From Akkermansiaceae bacterium (GTDB lineage Bacteria; Verrucomicrobiota; Verrucomicrobiia; Verrucomicrobiales; Akkermansiaceae): 64,000 bases of DNA. Below are positions 27,117 through 38,423 of this stretch, piece after piece. The translations under genes were made by a program, and so were the position numbers. The stretch is taken from positions 1-64,000 of the forward strand of contig JAPKCM010000018.1 of the NCBI GenBank assembly GCA_028822935.1, in the 5' to 3' direction. The notes below the pieces were generated by a model. It was not told the DNA's origin, did not search any database, and worked only from the letters and a program-made list of their open reading frames with translations. Within the stretch, counting starts at the first letter, position 1; each line of letters starts with the position of its first letter.

Positions 27117-27149
27117 GGAGTTACGAGAGATCGTGACTCCTTTTTCTTT
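27117..27149 (+). terminator. Rho-independent terminator after the PEP-CTERM gene
   Basis: A 10-bp stem (27117-27126 with 27131-27140, one G-U pair) closes a GAGA tetraloop and is followed directly by TTTTTCTTT. It lies 70 bases after the PEP-CTERM stop codon. Confidence 0.85.
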
Positions 27150-27297
27150 GGGGTGAATGGGATTCCGCTGTCAATTTTGAACCCGGGGGCAGAGGGGGAA
27201 AGTTGCTCCACAAACGCCATTCCACATCTGGCCAAAAATTCCGCTCTTTCTCCGAACTGCGTGTTCGTTGAAATAGCGGAATTATTATGTCCGAGAG

Positions 27298-30033
<2,736 letters not shown>

Positions 30034-30109
30034 GATGTTGGTGCTTCAAGACCATAAAACGGGGGGGATTTCGATAGAAAAAGCGGTTGGGGGGAGGAGA
30101 GTTGAGATT

Positions 30110-30300
30110 TGAACGCGAATCTGGCGAATGGGACGAATCTTGGTTGGGGATGAAATTTGAGCGAGTTGGGTCGAGGGGCTTCAACCACGAAAGGCACGAA
30201 ACAATGTGGGAGGGTGGGCCTGCGGGTTGACGGAAGAACTACTGCGGGTTGCAGCGCATCCTCCTACGCCCTTCGGGCTACCGCGGGCATGAGACAAACG
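30110..30300. other. Non-coding patchwork between alaS and a gene remnant
   Basis: The 570-base gap 30034-30603 holds no intact gene. This first part has word-like stretches (CGCGAATCTGGCGAATGGG, CAACCACGAAAGGCACGAAA, CGCCCTTCGGGCTACCGCGG) of a kind that recurs between genes in related genomes. Not conserved coding by eye. The alaS promoter must lie in its left part. Confidence 0.4.
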
Positions 30301-30330
30301 GGGCGAGATGCTCCGGCTCTTTTGGGTCTT

Positions 30331-30480
30331 TTACTCGACGATCCAGATGCCGACGCTTTCGGGCGGGAGATCGATGCGGGCGCGGGGGTTCTCTTCCCAG
30401 GTGACGGGATTGAGTTTTCTGCGGATGCCGAGGAGAGGGAGCCGTTTGAGGTTTTTTAGACAGATTCTTTTGCTGGGTGA
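30331..30480 (-). pseudogene. Possible C-terminal remnant of a lost gene
   Basis: On the minus strand a frame closed by TAA at 30331-30333 reads LKNLKRLPLLGIRRKLNP, then VTWEENPRARIDLPPESVG and IWIVE before the stop. It looks like the last beta strands of a carbohydrate-active enzyme, but there is no start codon, no upstream domain, and the frame decays beyond about 30480. I cannot name the family. Confidence 0.35.
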
Positions 30481-30550
30481 TTCTGGAAAAGAGAGTGATT
30501 ATACGTGTCCCTGACAAGGGAGGAGATTTGGAAAGTTTATGGCGTGACAC

Positions 30551-30578
30551 AAAAACGCCCCGGTGGTGTTCCGGGGCG
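30551..30578 (-). terminator. Rho-independent terminator of the ThuA/DUF1080 gene
   Basis: On the minus strand an 8-bp GC stem (30578-30571 with 30563-30556; CGCCCCGG/CCGGGGCG) with a 7-base loop is followed by TTTTT. It starts 25 bases after the gene's stop codon. Confidence 0.85.
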
Positions 30579-30603
30579 CTGAGGGTTTGATTGAGAGGGA
30601 AGT

Positions 30604-33315
30604 TTACTTCAGGGCGCTGGCGATGCCGGTGGGGAACTTGCTGATGGGGCGGATCTTGATCTCGCGGTAGTAGCACTCGGCGGCTTCTGATTGGATTTGG
30701 ATCTGACCTTTGGTGAGGGGTGCGGGGCCGTACTGGGTCTTTTGGCGGGTGTTATGGAGGACCATGTTAACTTTGCCATTCACGGCGAAGGCCATTTTGT
30801 CTCCGACGGTGTAAATATCGATGGTGTTCCACTCTCCGTGGGTGCGTTCGGTGGAGGGGCCGTGATCGGTGTAGCCGGGATTGGGATCCAGTTTTCCTTT
30901 GGGGTTCCAGGCGGTATGTTTTTCTTCGTTGGGTGCGACGGTGATGTCGGCTCCGGAGGCGGCGAGGGCGATGAAGTCGCCGATGTCTTCTTCCTGGATC
31001 TGGCATCCGAGGGAGCGCTTCCAGACATTCCAGAAAGCGCCGTGTTTTCCGACGCAGTGGAGGAGGATGCCGGAGTCGCGGCGGCGCTGGAGGCGGGGTT
31101 CCCATTTTTTGTCGCCCCACTTGAATTGCATCGTGAGATGGTAGTTTTCGAATTCGGCCTTGGTGGTGAGTCCGGCGTAGATTTCTCCGGTGATCTTGAG
31201 GACGTCGTGGCCGTCTTCCTGAATGACGGAGAAGATGCGGAGGGGGTCGTTGTTGAGGCCAAGGGGGGTGCCTTTGACGCCGTCTTCACTGGTTGAGGCG
31301 GGTCGGCCGGGGATTTTGACGGTTTTATGGGGAACGCCGGTCCAAGTGTCCCAGGCGCTGAGGTTCTTATCGAGGAGGGGTTTCCAGACAGATTTGGGAG
31401 CGCTCGGGGCAGCTACTTTTTTCTTCTTCTTGGCCGGTTTTTTAGGAGCGGCGGGACGGGGCTTGAGCATTTCCTGCATGTATTCGTCGGCGCTTTTTAG
31501 CGGAAGCTTGATGCGCTTCATGCCGGGTTTCTCGTCGAGGTTGGCGTTGATCTCATCCTCGCTGGGGGTCTTTGATTTTAGGCCTCCTTCAGGCACGTCG
31601 AGGCCGGAGATCCAGACGATGGTGTTGAGGATCATGGTGCGGATGCCGTCGTTTGCCCAGTTGCGGTGATAGTGGCCTCCGGTGTAGCCGGCACCTCGAA
31701 CGCCACTTTTTTGTTCGAATCCCCAGAGGAGAGACTGGGGTTTTCCGAAGCCAGCGGGGCCGTTTTCGTTCCAAAGATTGATGGTCTTCATCTTGTCTTT
31801 GTTCGGAATGGCAGTGGCGAGTGGGATGACTTTGTCGGCGAAGCGCATGTTGTAGTAAAATTCGTCGACGACCTTGATGGGCTTTTCGCAGCCGCGGCGA
31901 ATGGGGTGATCGCTGGCGACCTTGATGTTGGCAACCCAGTGGGGGTTCACCGAGAAACCAGATTCCATGAATCCACCGATGGTGGGGAGGTAGTAGTTTC
32001 TTCCGTCCTCCGGCTTACTTGGGTGCACTCCGTAGTGCATGAAGAAGAGGCCGGTGCCATTTTTAGAGAGCTCCATGAGGCGGGGGTAGTGGTTCCGCAC
32101 GACGGAGTCGGAGTCGCAGTAGATAATGATGGCGGCGGCTCCTTCGAGGATCTTGTCATCCTTGGGCCAACCCGAGATGACCTCGGCTTGGATGGGGAGG
32201 TCGCTTTGCGCATTGAGACTCTTGGCGAGAAGAAGAGATCCGGCACGGAATTCGTGATCTCCTGAGCCATGGCTTCTTCCTCCCGCGAGAAAGACGACCT
32301 TTTTCGCGGGAGCGAGTTTGGTGAGCACTTGGTTGAGCTCGGCGGATGGGGTGGCATCGGCGTCAAGGTCGCCGAGGGCATATTGGATGCCGTCGAGGAA
32401 GTGTTGGAGGACCTTGGGATTCCAGTAGGTGGCGTGATTGTGTCCGAGATTGGAGTAGAAGACGCGGCCTTGGCCGACTTCATGAATCCAGGCGATGGGG
32501 TAGTCTCCGTCAGCCTTGACAGAATCGCGAAGCTTGGCGGCCATTCCTTGTCCTTCGAAATTGCGCTGCTTTGACATGTCGAGGCTGAGGAGGACGCGTG
32601 AGCGCTTCCGGGTGAAGGTGCCATCGCGGTAGTGGTAGATTTCGTCGTTGAGGAAGTCTCCTTTTCCGCCCCATGCGCCGTTGAGAGGGTGGAGGGGAGA
32701 TTCGACTTTAACAGCCCAGGTGCCGCCAGCGGTCCAGGGATGGGAGCCGAAGCCGCCGCCGATGACATCGGAGCCTTCTTGCCATTCTTTACAGGAATCC
32801 GAGGCGGCGTGGATACCGATGAGGCCCTTGCCGGATTTTATGAATTCGAGAAAGGCGCTACGTTGTTCCCCGGAGAGGAAGGTTTCGAAGTCGACCGAAT
32901 TGAGGAGAAGGAGGGCGTCGTATTGATCGAGATTTGCGGTGGTGAACTCTGCGGGATCGTCGGTGAACTCGATCTCGTAGGCCTTCGTTTTCTCGGCCAT
33001 CATCTTGAAGGTGGCGAGGCCGGTGGCGATGGAGGAGTGCGGCCAATTGCACTTATAAAAGGCGAGGATTTTGCGTGCCTTACGTGGCGTCGCGGTGAGT
33101 TTCTTGGGGATGGCCTTTTCGACGAGAGTGAGTTCCTCCTCGGTGGGGGCGTAGGTGGTAAAGAGGATCTTTTTCTTTTCAGGCCAATCGAACTTGGCCC
33201 AACCTTTCGGGGCGGCGGTGCGTTGGTCGCTTTTTTTCTGGAGCTGACCGAGAAGAGGAATGGCGATGACGCCGATGAGGGTGAGGATGGCGACTAGGAG
33301 TGCGGGCCGTTTCAT
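30604..33315 (-). CDS. Secreted ThuA-ThuA-DUF1080 fusion protein
   Basis: 903 residues from ATG 33315. An N-terminal hydrophobic anchor (LLVAILTLIGVIAIPLLG) precedes two ThuA-like domains: the first at about 45-290 (KILAFYKCNWPHSSIATGLA, GKGLIGIHAASDS, IYHYRDG), the second at about 315-590 (KKVVFLAGGRSHGSGDHEFR, GTGLFFMHYGVHPSK, GAGYTGGHYHRNW). A Lys/Ala/Pro linker (PAAPKKPAKKKKK) leads to a DUF1080 (3-keto-disaccharide hydrolase-like) beta sandwich from about 655 (YHLTMQFKWGDKKW, DSGILLHCVGKHGAFWN). ThuA and DUF1080 are tied to 3-keto-sugar metabolism in other bacteria. An upstream in-frame ATG at 33339 adds only eight residues. Ends with a strong terminator. Confidence 0.88.
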   Translation of the reverse strand: MKRPALLVAILTLIGVIAIPLLGQLQKKSDQRTAAPKGWAKFDWPEKKKILFTTYAPTEEELTLVEKAIPKKLTATPRKARKILAFYKCNWPHSSIATGLATFKMMAEKTKAYEIEFTDDPAEFTTANLDQYDALLLLNSVDFETFLSGEQRSAFLEFIKSGKGLIGIHAASDSCKEWQEGSDVIGGGFGSHPWTAGGTWAVKVESPLHPLNGAWGGKGDFLNDEIYHYRDGTFTRKRSRVLLSLDMSKQRNFEGQGMAAKLRDSVKADGDYPIAWIHEVGQGRVFYSNLGHNHATYWNPKVLQHFLDGIQYALGDLDADATPSAELNQVLTKLAPAKKVVFLAGGRSHGSGDHEFRAGSLLLAKSLNAQSDLPIQAEVISGWPKDDKILEGAAAIIIYCDSDSVVRNHYPRLMELSKNGTGLFFMHYGVHPSKPEDGRNYYLPTIGGFMESGFSVNPHWVANIKVASDHPIRRGCEKPIKVVDEFYYNMRFADKVIPLATAIPNKDKMKTINLWNENGPAGFGKPQSLLWGFEQKSGVRGAGYTGGHYHRNWANDGIRTMILNTIVWISGLDVPEGGLKSKTPSEDEINANLDEKPGMKRIKLPLKSADEYMQEMLKPRPAAPKKPAKKKKKVAAPSAPKSVWKPLLDKNLSAWDTWTGVPHKTVKIPGRPASTSEDGVKGTPLGLNNDPLRIFSVIQEDGHDVLKITGEIYAGLTTKAEFENYHLTMQFKWGDKKWEPRLQRRRDSGILLHCVGKHGAFWNVWKRSLGCQIQEEDIGDFIALAASGADITVAPNEEKHTAWNPKGKLDPNPGYTDHGPSTERTHGEWNTIDIYTVGDKMAFAVNGKVNMVLHNTRQKTQYGPAPLTKGQIQIQSEAAECYYREIKIRPISKFPTGIASALK

Positions 33316-33466
33316 ATGTGGGAAGTGTGGAGGAATCAATCCGTGGGATCAATGATGGTATTTCAGGGGATGATTCAAAGTGATCGAGGTGGGGGAGAAG
33401 TGTGTTCCGTGGTTTCCGATTAGCCCTTGGCTGTTCGCTTTTTGGGAACCCGGGCCCCAGTAGGGC

Positions 33467-33500
33467 AAAAAAACGCCACCTTTAGTGAGAAGGTGGCGTT
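33467..33500 (-). terminator. Rho-independent terminator downstream of the Gfo/Idh gene
   Basis: An 11-bp stem (33472-33482 with 33490-33500) with a 7-base loop; on the minus strand it is followed by a T run (complement of A 33467-33473). It lies 130 bases after the Gfo/Idh stop and would close the PmoA-like/Gfo-Idh operon. Confidence 0.75.
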
Positions 33501-33574
33501 GGTTGGTTTGGCTGCCTTCAGCATGAACGGAAGAGCAAGTGGCCAGATCAGAGGGGATAGAAAGCTACCAGCAC

Positions 33575-33629
33575 TGAGAAAGAAGGAGTCCGATGAACCA
33601 CATGGTTATTTTTTGGGAGGGACGGGTCC
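33575..33629 (+). pseudogene. Possible fossil of a Phd-type antitoxin 3' end
   Basis: The 17 bases AAGGAGTCCGATGAACC and, 12 bases later, TTTGGGAGG are also found near the end of the intact antitoxin gene at 49512-49781, with a 2-base difference in spacing. Both translate as KKESDEP. The rest of the antitoxin and the toxin are absent here. Confidence 0.35.
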
Positions 33630-35057
33630 TTAAGCATTCGGGAGCTTGAACTCGTCGCGGTAGGTTTCGTGGTCGAGCTTGGTGGCGGCTTTTGCGAATT
33701 CGCCGGTGAGTTTCACGCCGTCGGTGGTGAGTGGGACTCCCATGGTGATGCCTCCCTTGACTCCATTGGCAGCGAGGTGCTCCTGCATGCGTCCGAAGGC
33801 GTCGGTGAGGGCGGGCGTCTTGGAGAAAGCGGCCTTGATCTGATCGGGGTCGGCCTTCTTTCCGAGGTTTAAGGCGTGGGTACCGAGGTGGGCGAGGGCG
33901 GAGGAATGGTGGCCATTTTGTGCGCCGCGCAGGGCATCTTGTTTTCCTCTGAGGGCGTCATCGATGAATTTGTGGATCGAGTCGCCGCCACCGGAGAACT
34001 TCTTAATTTCTTTTCCATCGTTGTCGACGACGGTGCACGAAGAGCCGTGTCCGCCGAGGATTTTTCCGCCCTCGTATTCGAGCACATTGCCAATGGTGAC
34101 GCCTTGGTAGTTCGGCATGCCGTTTTTCCAATCGAGGCCTTTTTTGGGAAGTCCGCGGACTTCGAAGAGGATGGGGGCGGGTTTGGCGTCGATGTAAAGG
34201 ATCTGGGTGTTGGCGGTGTCGCCATCGTCATTATAGCCGAGTCTTCCGCCTGCGGTGAGGACTCCGGCGGGGTATTCCATGGGGTCATCGAGGGCCCAGC
34301 GGCAGACGTCGAATTGGTGCGGGCCTTGGTTGCCCAAGTCGCCGTTTCCGTAGGGTGATTGCCAGTGCCAGTCGTAGTGAAATTGCTTTCGGTTTACGGG
34401 GAGAATTTCGCGCGGGCCGGACCAGAGGTTGTAGTCGACAGTTTTGGGCGGGGCGATGGGGGCAGCGAGCTTGCCGATGGATTTGCGGGGTTTGTAGCAG
34501 AAGCCACGGGCGAGGGTGAGCTTGCCGAGGTGGCCTTCTTTTACCCACGCAAAGACGTCGTTCCAGGCCTTTTCGGAGCGGCGTTGGAATCCGTGGGCGA
34601 TGACGACGCCGTAGTCGGCTTGGCCGAGGGCGAGCTTTTCGCCTTCCCAGATGTTATGGGAGACGGGCTTTTCGACGTAGACGTGCTTTCCTTGAGCGGC
34701 GGCGCTAAGGGCGATGAGGGTGTGGGTGTGGTTGCAGGTGGCGATGCAGACGGCATCGACATCGGGGTCTTGGCAGACCTTGCGGTAGTCGGTGTAGGTC
34801 TTGAGGCCGGTGAGCTTACTCCGTTTTTCGAGTTCTTTCTTTTTGCGGTCGAGTTGGTCGGTGTCGATATCGCAGAGGCCCACGAGTCGCGCTTTTTTAT
34901 GAGAAAGGACGCCACCAATGTGCGAGCCGCCCCGGCCTTTGACGCCGATCACGACGACGCGGAGTTCACCATTGGCACCGGCGGCGCGGGCATGGGGAGC
35001 GAGGAGGGAAAAGGTGCCTGCGTAGAGGGAGGAGCGGAGGAGGTTACGGCGATTCAT
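33630..35057 (-). CDS. Gfo/Idh/MocA-family oxidoreductase, exported
   Basis: 475 residues. The N-terminus NRRNLLRSSLYAGTFSLLAP is a twin-arginine-like signal. The NAD(P)-binding domain begins with VVVIGVKGRGGSHIG, and the substrate-site EKPVSHNIWEGEKLA carries the EKP motif of the family. The C-terminal part (GNGDLGNQGPHQFDVCRWAL) matches the secreted Gfo/Idh group common in PVC bacteria. The family oxidises or epimerises sugars with a bound nicotinamide cofactor; substrate unknown. Its ATG overlaps the stop of the PmoA-like gene (TAATG), so the two are translated together. Confidence 0.9.
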   Translation of the reverse strand: MNRRNLLRSSLYAGTFSLLAPHARAAGANGELRVVVIGVKGRGGSHIGGVLSHKKARLVGLCDIDTDQLDRKKKELEKRSKLTGLKTYTDYRKVCQDPDVDAVCIATCNHTHTLIALSAAAQGKHVYVEKPVSHNIWEGEKLALGQADYGVVIAHGFQRRSEKAWNDVFAWVKEGHLGKLTLARGFCYKPRKSIGKLAAPIAPPKTVDYNLWSGPREILPVNRKQFHYDWHWQSPYGNGDLGNQGPHQFDVCRWALDDPMEYPAGVLTAGGRLGYNDDGDTANTQILYIDAKPAPILFEVRGLPKKGLDWKNGMPNYQGVTIGNVLEYEGGKILGGHGSSCTVVDNDGKEIKKFSGGGDSIHKFIDDALRGKQDALRGAQNGHHSSALAHLGTHALNLGKKADPDQIKAAFSKTPALTDAFGRMQEHLAANGVKGGITMGVPLTTDGVKLTGEFAKAATKLDHETYRDEFKLPNA

Positions 35058-35971
35058 TATTTTGAGAAGTTCGTGAAGTTGGTCTTGAGAGAGTCGGCGC
35101 TAAAGCTGCCGTGTTGAATGATGAGGCGGTATTTTTGGGTGAGTGATTTTCCTTTTTCGAGCAAATGATCGCCGAGATGGGGCTCCTTTTTTTTACCTTC
35201 GAAATCATGTTGGCCAAAGGGGTTGGCGGCGAGGAGACCGTAGTCGCGGGCGTGCCACCAGGTTGGGTGGCGCAGGTTGTCGGGGTGATCCATGAGAGCG
35301 ACGACGGTCGCTTCGCCCTCAGAATTGGGACCGTGGTAGGCGACCCACTTGGCGCGCTTGCCCCAAGCGGCACCGTTTTTGTGGCCTTCGGAGTTTTCGA
35401 TGGAGCCCTTGGCGACCTCGCCCTTGAGGCGGAGGGAGGGAGTGAGGCGAAGGCCGAGAGAGCCTTCCTTGGTGTCGCCGAAGGTGACGTCCTCGAGCGC
35501 GGTGAGAGTGGAGGTGAGATCGATGATGAGATCCTTTTCACCCACGGAAAAAGAATAGCTGCGCTTTTCGTTGAGGAGGGCTTTGCTATCGTGTTCCCAA
35601 GCGAGATTGGCGGTGAAGGAATTTTTGGCGATCTCGCCGTAGGATTTCAGGACGATTTTTGAAGGCGGGGCTCCTTTTCTATCATGCCAAAAGTCGTGTC
35701 CATTCACGAGGCCATGGGTGAACCAGAAGGAGATGTGGTGCGGGTGGTCGCTTTGTTCGCCCGCGACGTCTTTTTTAAAAGGAAAGTGGCGGGTGACATT
35801 GGAGCCGCCAGGGCCGATGAGGGGATAGAGGCAGGGGACTTGCTGATCGGCCCGGAAGATGGTGACGAGTTGGTCGCCATTTTTGACTTCAATGGTTTGA
35901 TTGACTTGCTTGAGAGCGAGTTGGCCGGAAGCCGGGAGGATGAGAGTGAGAGCTAAAAAGGGAATGCGCAT
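35057..35971 (-). CDS. PmoA-like DUF6807 exported protein
   Basis: 304 residues with a signal peptide (FLALTLILPASGQ). The sequence CLYPLIGPGGSNVTRHFPF and QSDHPHHISFWFTHGLVNGHD is typical of the secreted family named 'PmoA' in databases (no proven link to methane oxidation), usually encoded next to Gfo/Idh oxidoreductases, as here. Later blocks VVALMDHPDNLRHPTWWHAR and LTQKYRLIIQHG also match. The conserved His-rich HPHHISFWF suggests a metal or sugar site. It is probably part of a periplasmic sugar-processing pair with the downstream oxidoreductase. Confidence 0.82.
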   Translation of the reverse strand: MRIPFLALTLILPASGQLALKQVNQTIEVKNGDQLVTIFRADQQVPCLYPLIGPGGSNVTRHFPFKKDVAGEQSDHPHHISFWFTHGLVNGHDFWHDRKGAPPSKIVLKSYGEIAKNSFTANLAWEHDSKALLNEKRSYSFSVGEKDLIIDLTSTLTALEDVTFGDTKEGSLGLRLTPSLRLKGEVAKGSIENSEGHKNGAAWGKRAKWVAYHGPNSEGEATVVALMDHPDNLRHPTWWHARDYGLLAANPFGQHDFEGKKKEPHLGDHLLEKGKSLTQKYRLIIQHGSFSADSLKTNFTNFSK

Positions 35972-36049
35972 AGTGGAAGATTAGGGAATTTAGGGATACG
36001 TGAAGTAAGGTCTCGTTTTTTCAATTTTCCAACTCAGGCGGTTGAAGAT

Positions 36050-36262
36050 TTAGTCCAGCTCGTGAACGCTGCCCTTTTCGCCCATGAGTTCCTTGAGGTG
36101 GGCGTGGTGGGTGAAGATGAGAACTTGTGTCTTTTTACTCAGTTCCGCGAGCACGGGGAGGAGGGCTTTGGTTCGCTCGTTATCAAAAGTCATCAGGAGG
36201 TCCTCGAGAATCAGCGGAATGGCCTGGTGATTCTCGAGGTGAACATCGACCGCGGAAGAGGG
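36050..36262 (-). pseudogene. Remnant of an AAA/SMC-like (YhaN-type) ATPase
   Basis: Read on the minus strand to TAA 36050-36052, this short stretch gives VDVHLENHQAIPLILEDLL, MTFDNERTKALLPVLAEL, SKKTQVLIFTHHAHLKEL. This is the Walker B, D-loop and H-loop end of large AAA ATPases of the YhaN/SbcC kind (LILDDLLxxFD, LIFTHH). Only about 70 codons remain, with no Walker A and no start, so the gene has been lost. It fills most of the gap 35972-36359. Confidence 0.7.
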
Positions 36263-36359
36263 GTGAAATTGGCAGGGGCCGTCGAGTGGGGGATCACTGA
36301 GCTATTTTATTGGAATAGAACTGGTAGGGGTGACTCTCATTATCAGAATCACGAAAGCA

Positions 36360-36905
36360 ATGGACGAATTTCAAGAACTCGTGGATACCTATTATCAAAA
36401 GCTTTATCGCTTTGGTTTTTCCCTCGCAAAGAACCCGGATCGGGCGGCCGATCTGGTCCAGCAGACTTTCTGCATTTGGGCTCAGAAAGGGCACCGGCTC
36501 AAGGATCGCACGAAAGCCAAGACTTGGCTCTTCACCACGCTCTATCGTGAGCATCTCGGTCAGGCGCGCCGCTCTCAGCGGCACCCTGAAAGCGAGATTG
36601 GCGAGGTCGAGCATGAGATCCCGGGCGTCGAAGACGGCTCGGACCGCCAGATGGATGCCCAACAAGCGGTCGATCTTCTCGGTAAGCTCGACGAGACTTT
36701 CCGCGCTCCTCTCACTCTTTTCTATCTCCAGCAACACTCTTATAAAGAGATCGCCTCCATTCTCGATGTGCCCATCGGCACCGTGATGTCCCGAATTTCC
36801 CGCGGCAAAGAACAGCTCCGCAAAAAGATGACCGCCGAGCCGAGCAGTGCGCCGCAAAAAATCGTCAATTTCCAACCCGAATCCTTCAAGCAGACCCATG
36901 GATAA
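36360..36905 (+). CDS. ECF-type RNA polymerase sigma factor
   Basis: 181 residues from ATG 36360. Region 2 is DEFQELVDTYYQKLYRFGFSL with NPDRAADLVQQTFCIWAQKG; region 4 is ETFRAPLTLFYLQQHSYKEI with ILDVPIGTVMSRISRGKEQL, a clear helix-turn-helix for -35 recognition. No sigma region 3 is present, as expected for ECF factors. The GTG at 36330 gives ten more residues before this ATG and is less likely. It overlaps the next gene, which encodes a one-pass membrane protein, by eight bases, the classic sigma/anti-sigma arrangement. The signal it answers to is unknown. Confidence 0.92.
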   Translation: MDEFQELVDTYYQKLYRFGFSLAKNPDRAADLVQQTFCIWAQKGHRLKDRTKAKTWLFTTLYREHLGQARRSQRHPESEIGEVEHEIPGVEDGSDRQMDAQQAVDLLGKLDETFRAPLTLFYLQQHSYKEIASILDVPIGTVMSRISRGKEQLRKKMTAEPSSAPQKIVNFQPESFKQTHG

Positions 36906-37797
36906 GCAACGTGCAAAATTCATCCTCCAAAGCTTCCGTCCCGATGGGGCCGATGCTCATGATCCTGACTTCGCCGAGGCCCTGGGTCTTGCGGCTGAAG
37001 ACCGTGAACTTGGCGCGTGGCTCGCGAAAGAACGGGCGCGTGATGCGGCTTTCGCATTGGCTCTTGGCAAACTACCGATTCCCGAAAATCTCCGTGAAGC
37101 TATCTTTGGCGTCCTTCAAGAGGGAGATCTTGAGCTGACCGAGCTCGATGCTGCCTTCGTGGGAGCCTTGGCCTCGGTGCATCCGCCTGAAGGCTTACGT
37201 GATCAGATTCTAACTGCGATGGAAGTGGAGCAGAAGATCGAGCGCCCGACCTTCGGTCAGAAGTTTGGCCGTTTGAAATGGGTCTCCTCGGCTGTGGCTG
37301 CGGTGATCGCTATCTCTCTCGTCGCCGTCTTCACCTTTGGTGGAGGAAATGCGGTGGCTGGAACGACGGTTGCGGAATTGGAAAGCTCCACGATTGCGCT
37401 TCTGAGTAACCCGCTCTTCTCGCTCGATCTCAAAAATGATCGGCAGGCCGAGCTCTATACGTGGCTGAAAGGAAAAGCCCTGCCTGCTCCCGAAGTTCTC
37501 CCTGAAGGACTTCAAGGACTCGAAGGAGTGGGTTGCAAGTATCTTGAAATCGGGGGGAAGAAGACCGGAGCCTCGCTCATCTGCTATCGTCAAACCGACG
37601 GACCGATCGTCCATCTCGTGATGCTGAAGAAAGAGGAACTCAGTGGGGAAAAGCTCCCCCGGATCGCCGCCGCCGCAAGAAAGTGTGGCGGTTGCAAAAG
37701 TAGTGGGTGGGCGACGACCCAGTGGTCTGACGAGCAACACGCCTTCTTGATGCTCAGCCAGATGGAGCCGACGCAACTGGCAGCGCTCTTCGAGTAA
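36898..37797 (+). CDS. One-pass membrane protein, probable anti-sigma factor
   Basis: 299 residues from ATG 36898. The first 125 residues are cytoplasmic and helical; one transmembrane helix lies at about 128-149 (WVSSAVAAVIAISLVAVFTF); the rest is outside. The C-terminus has a Cys pair (KCGGCKSSGW). No zinc anti-sigma (HxxxCxxC) motif is visible in the N-terminal part. Role as the anti-sigma partner is inferred from its overlap with the ECF gene and the topology, not from a recognised domain. A strong terminator follows 15 bases after the stop. Confidence 0.75.
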   Translation: MDKQRAKFILQSFRPDGADAHDPDFAEALGLAAEDRELGAWLAKERARDAAFALALGKLPIPENLREAIFGVLQEGDLELTELDAAFVGALASVHPPEGLRDQILTAMEVEQKIERPTFGQKFGRLKWVSSAVAAVIAISLVAVFTFGGGNAVAGTTVAELESSTIALLSNPLFSLDLKNDRQAELYTWLKGKALPAPEVLPEGLQGLEGVGCKYLEIGGKKTGASLICYRQTDGPIVHLVMLKKEELSGEKLPRIAAAARKCGGCKSSGWATTQWSDEQHAFLMLSQMEPTQLAALFE

Positions 37798-37811
37798 GGG
37801 CAGATTTTCCA

Positions 37812-37845
37812 AAGGCAGTCACCCAAGCGGGTGGCTGCCTTTTTT
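37812..37845 (+). terminator. Rho-independent terminator of the sigma/anti-sigma operon
   Basis: A 13-bp stem (37812-37824 with 37829-37841; one G-U pair) with an AAGC loop runs directly into a T tract ending at 37845. Confidence 0.9.
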
Positions 37846-37885
37846 ATGAGCAATGAGCCGTGATTTGGATTCGCTGACCTCGGGA

Positions 37886-38400
37886 TCAGGCGGATTTGCG
37901 GTAGAGCTTCTTATTGAGCCGAATAAACGAGTGGATCCAACTCGATAGCAATCCGTTCCCTCCTCGTTTTTCGAGATAGAAAAACCCAGCGAGGGAGCCG
38001 GCAAGGGCCCCGAGACAGTCCACCATGAGATCCCACATAGTATCGACGAGGCCGGATTTCTGCATGTTCATTCCAAAGAATTAATCCATGGAGAATTCGA
38101 AGATTTCCCAGACCGCTCCGATGGAAACCGCGAAACAGAAACTGAGGACGGCCAGGGCGACCGGGGGCGCTTTGAAACGGTCGCCTTCGAAGAGCATGAA
38201 GATTCCGAGGAAGCCAATGAGCCCGAAACCCACGAAACGGTCCCGATAGACAACTGGCAGAGCTGTCAGCAGGAGGGTGATGGTGGAATGCGGTAATCTA
38301 GGATTTCCCAAAAATGGAATAGCAGATGGAAATGAGGAGAGCTAACCAGATTAGGAGGACGACCTTTGGAGTTTTCGAAAAGTCGCTTATGGGTGTGGTT
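37886..38400 (-). pseudogene. Broken DUF2238/YjdF-like membrane protein gene
   Basis: Three pieces of one membrane protein are readable on the minus strand. The N-terminal piece (DFSKTPKVVLLIWLALLI) ends at TAG 38298-38300. The middle piece in another frame (ITLLLTALPVVYRDRF ... GAVWEIFEFSMD) ends at TAA 38081-38083, and the next codons in the same frame continue as FFGMNMQKSGLVDTMWDLMV and DCLGALAGSLAGFFYLEKRG. In relatives the motif WEIFEFxMD-x-xFGxNMQ is unbroken, so the TAA is a nonsense mutation, with a frameshift and probably an internal deletion upstream. No intact start is visible. The 626-base gap 37798-38423 is filled mainly by this. Confidence 0.72.
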
Positions 38401-38423
38401 TTGGTTGCCTCCGAAAGCCTCGC

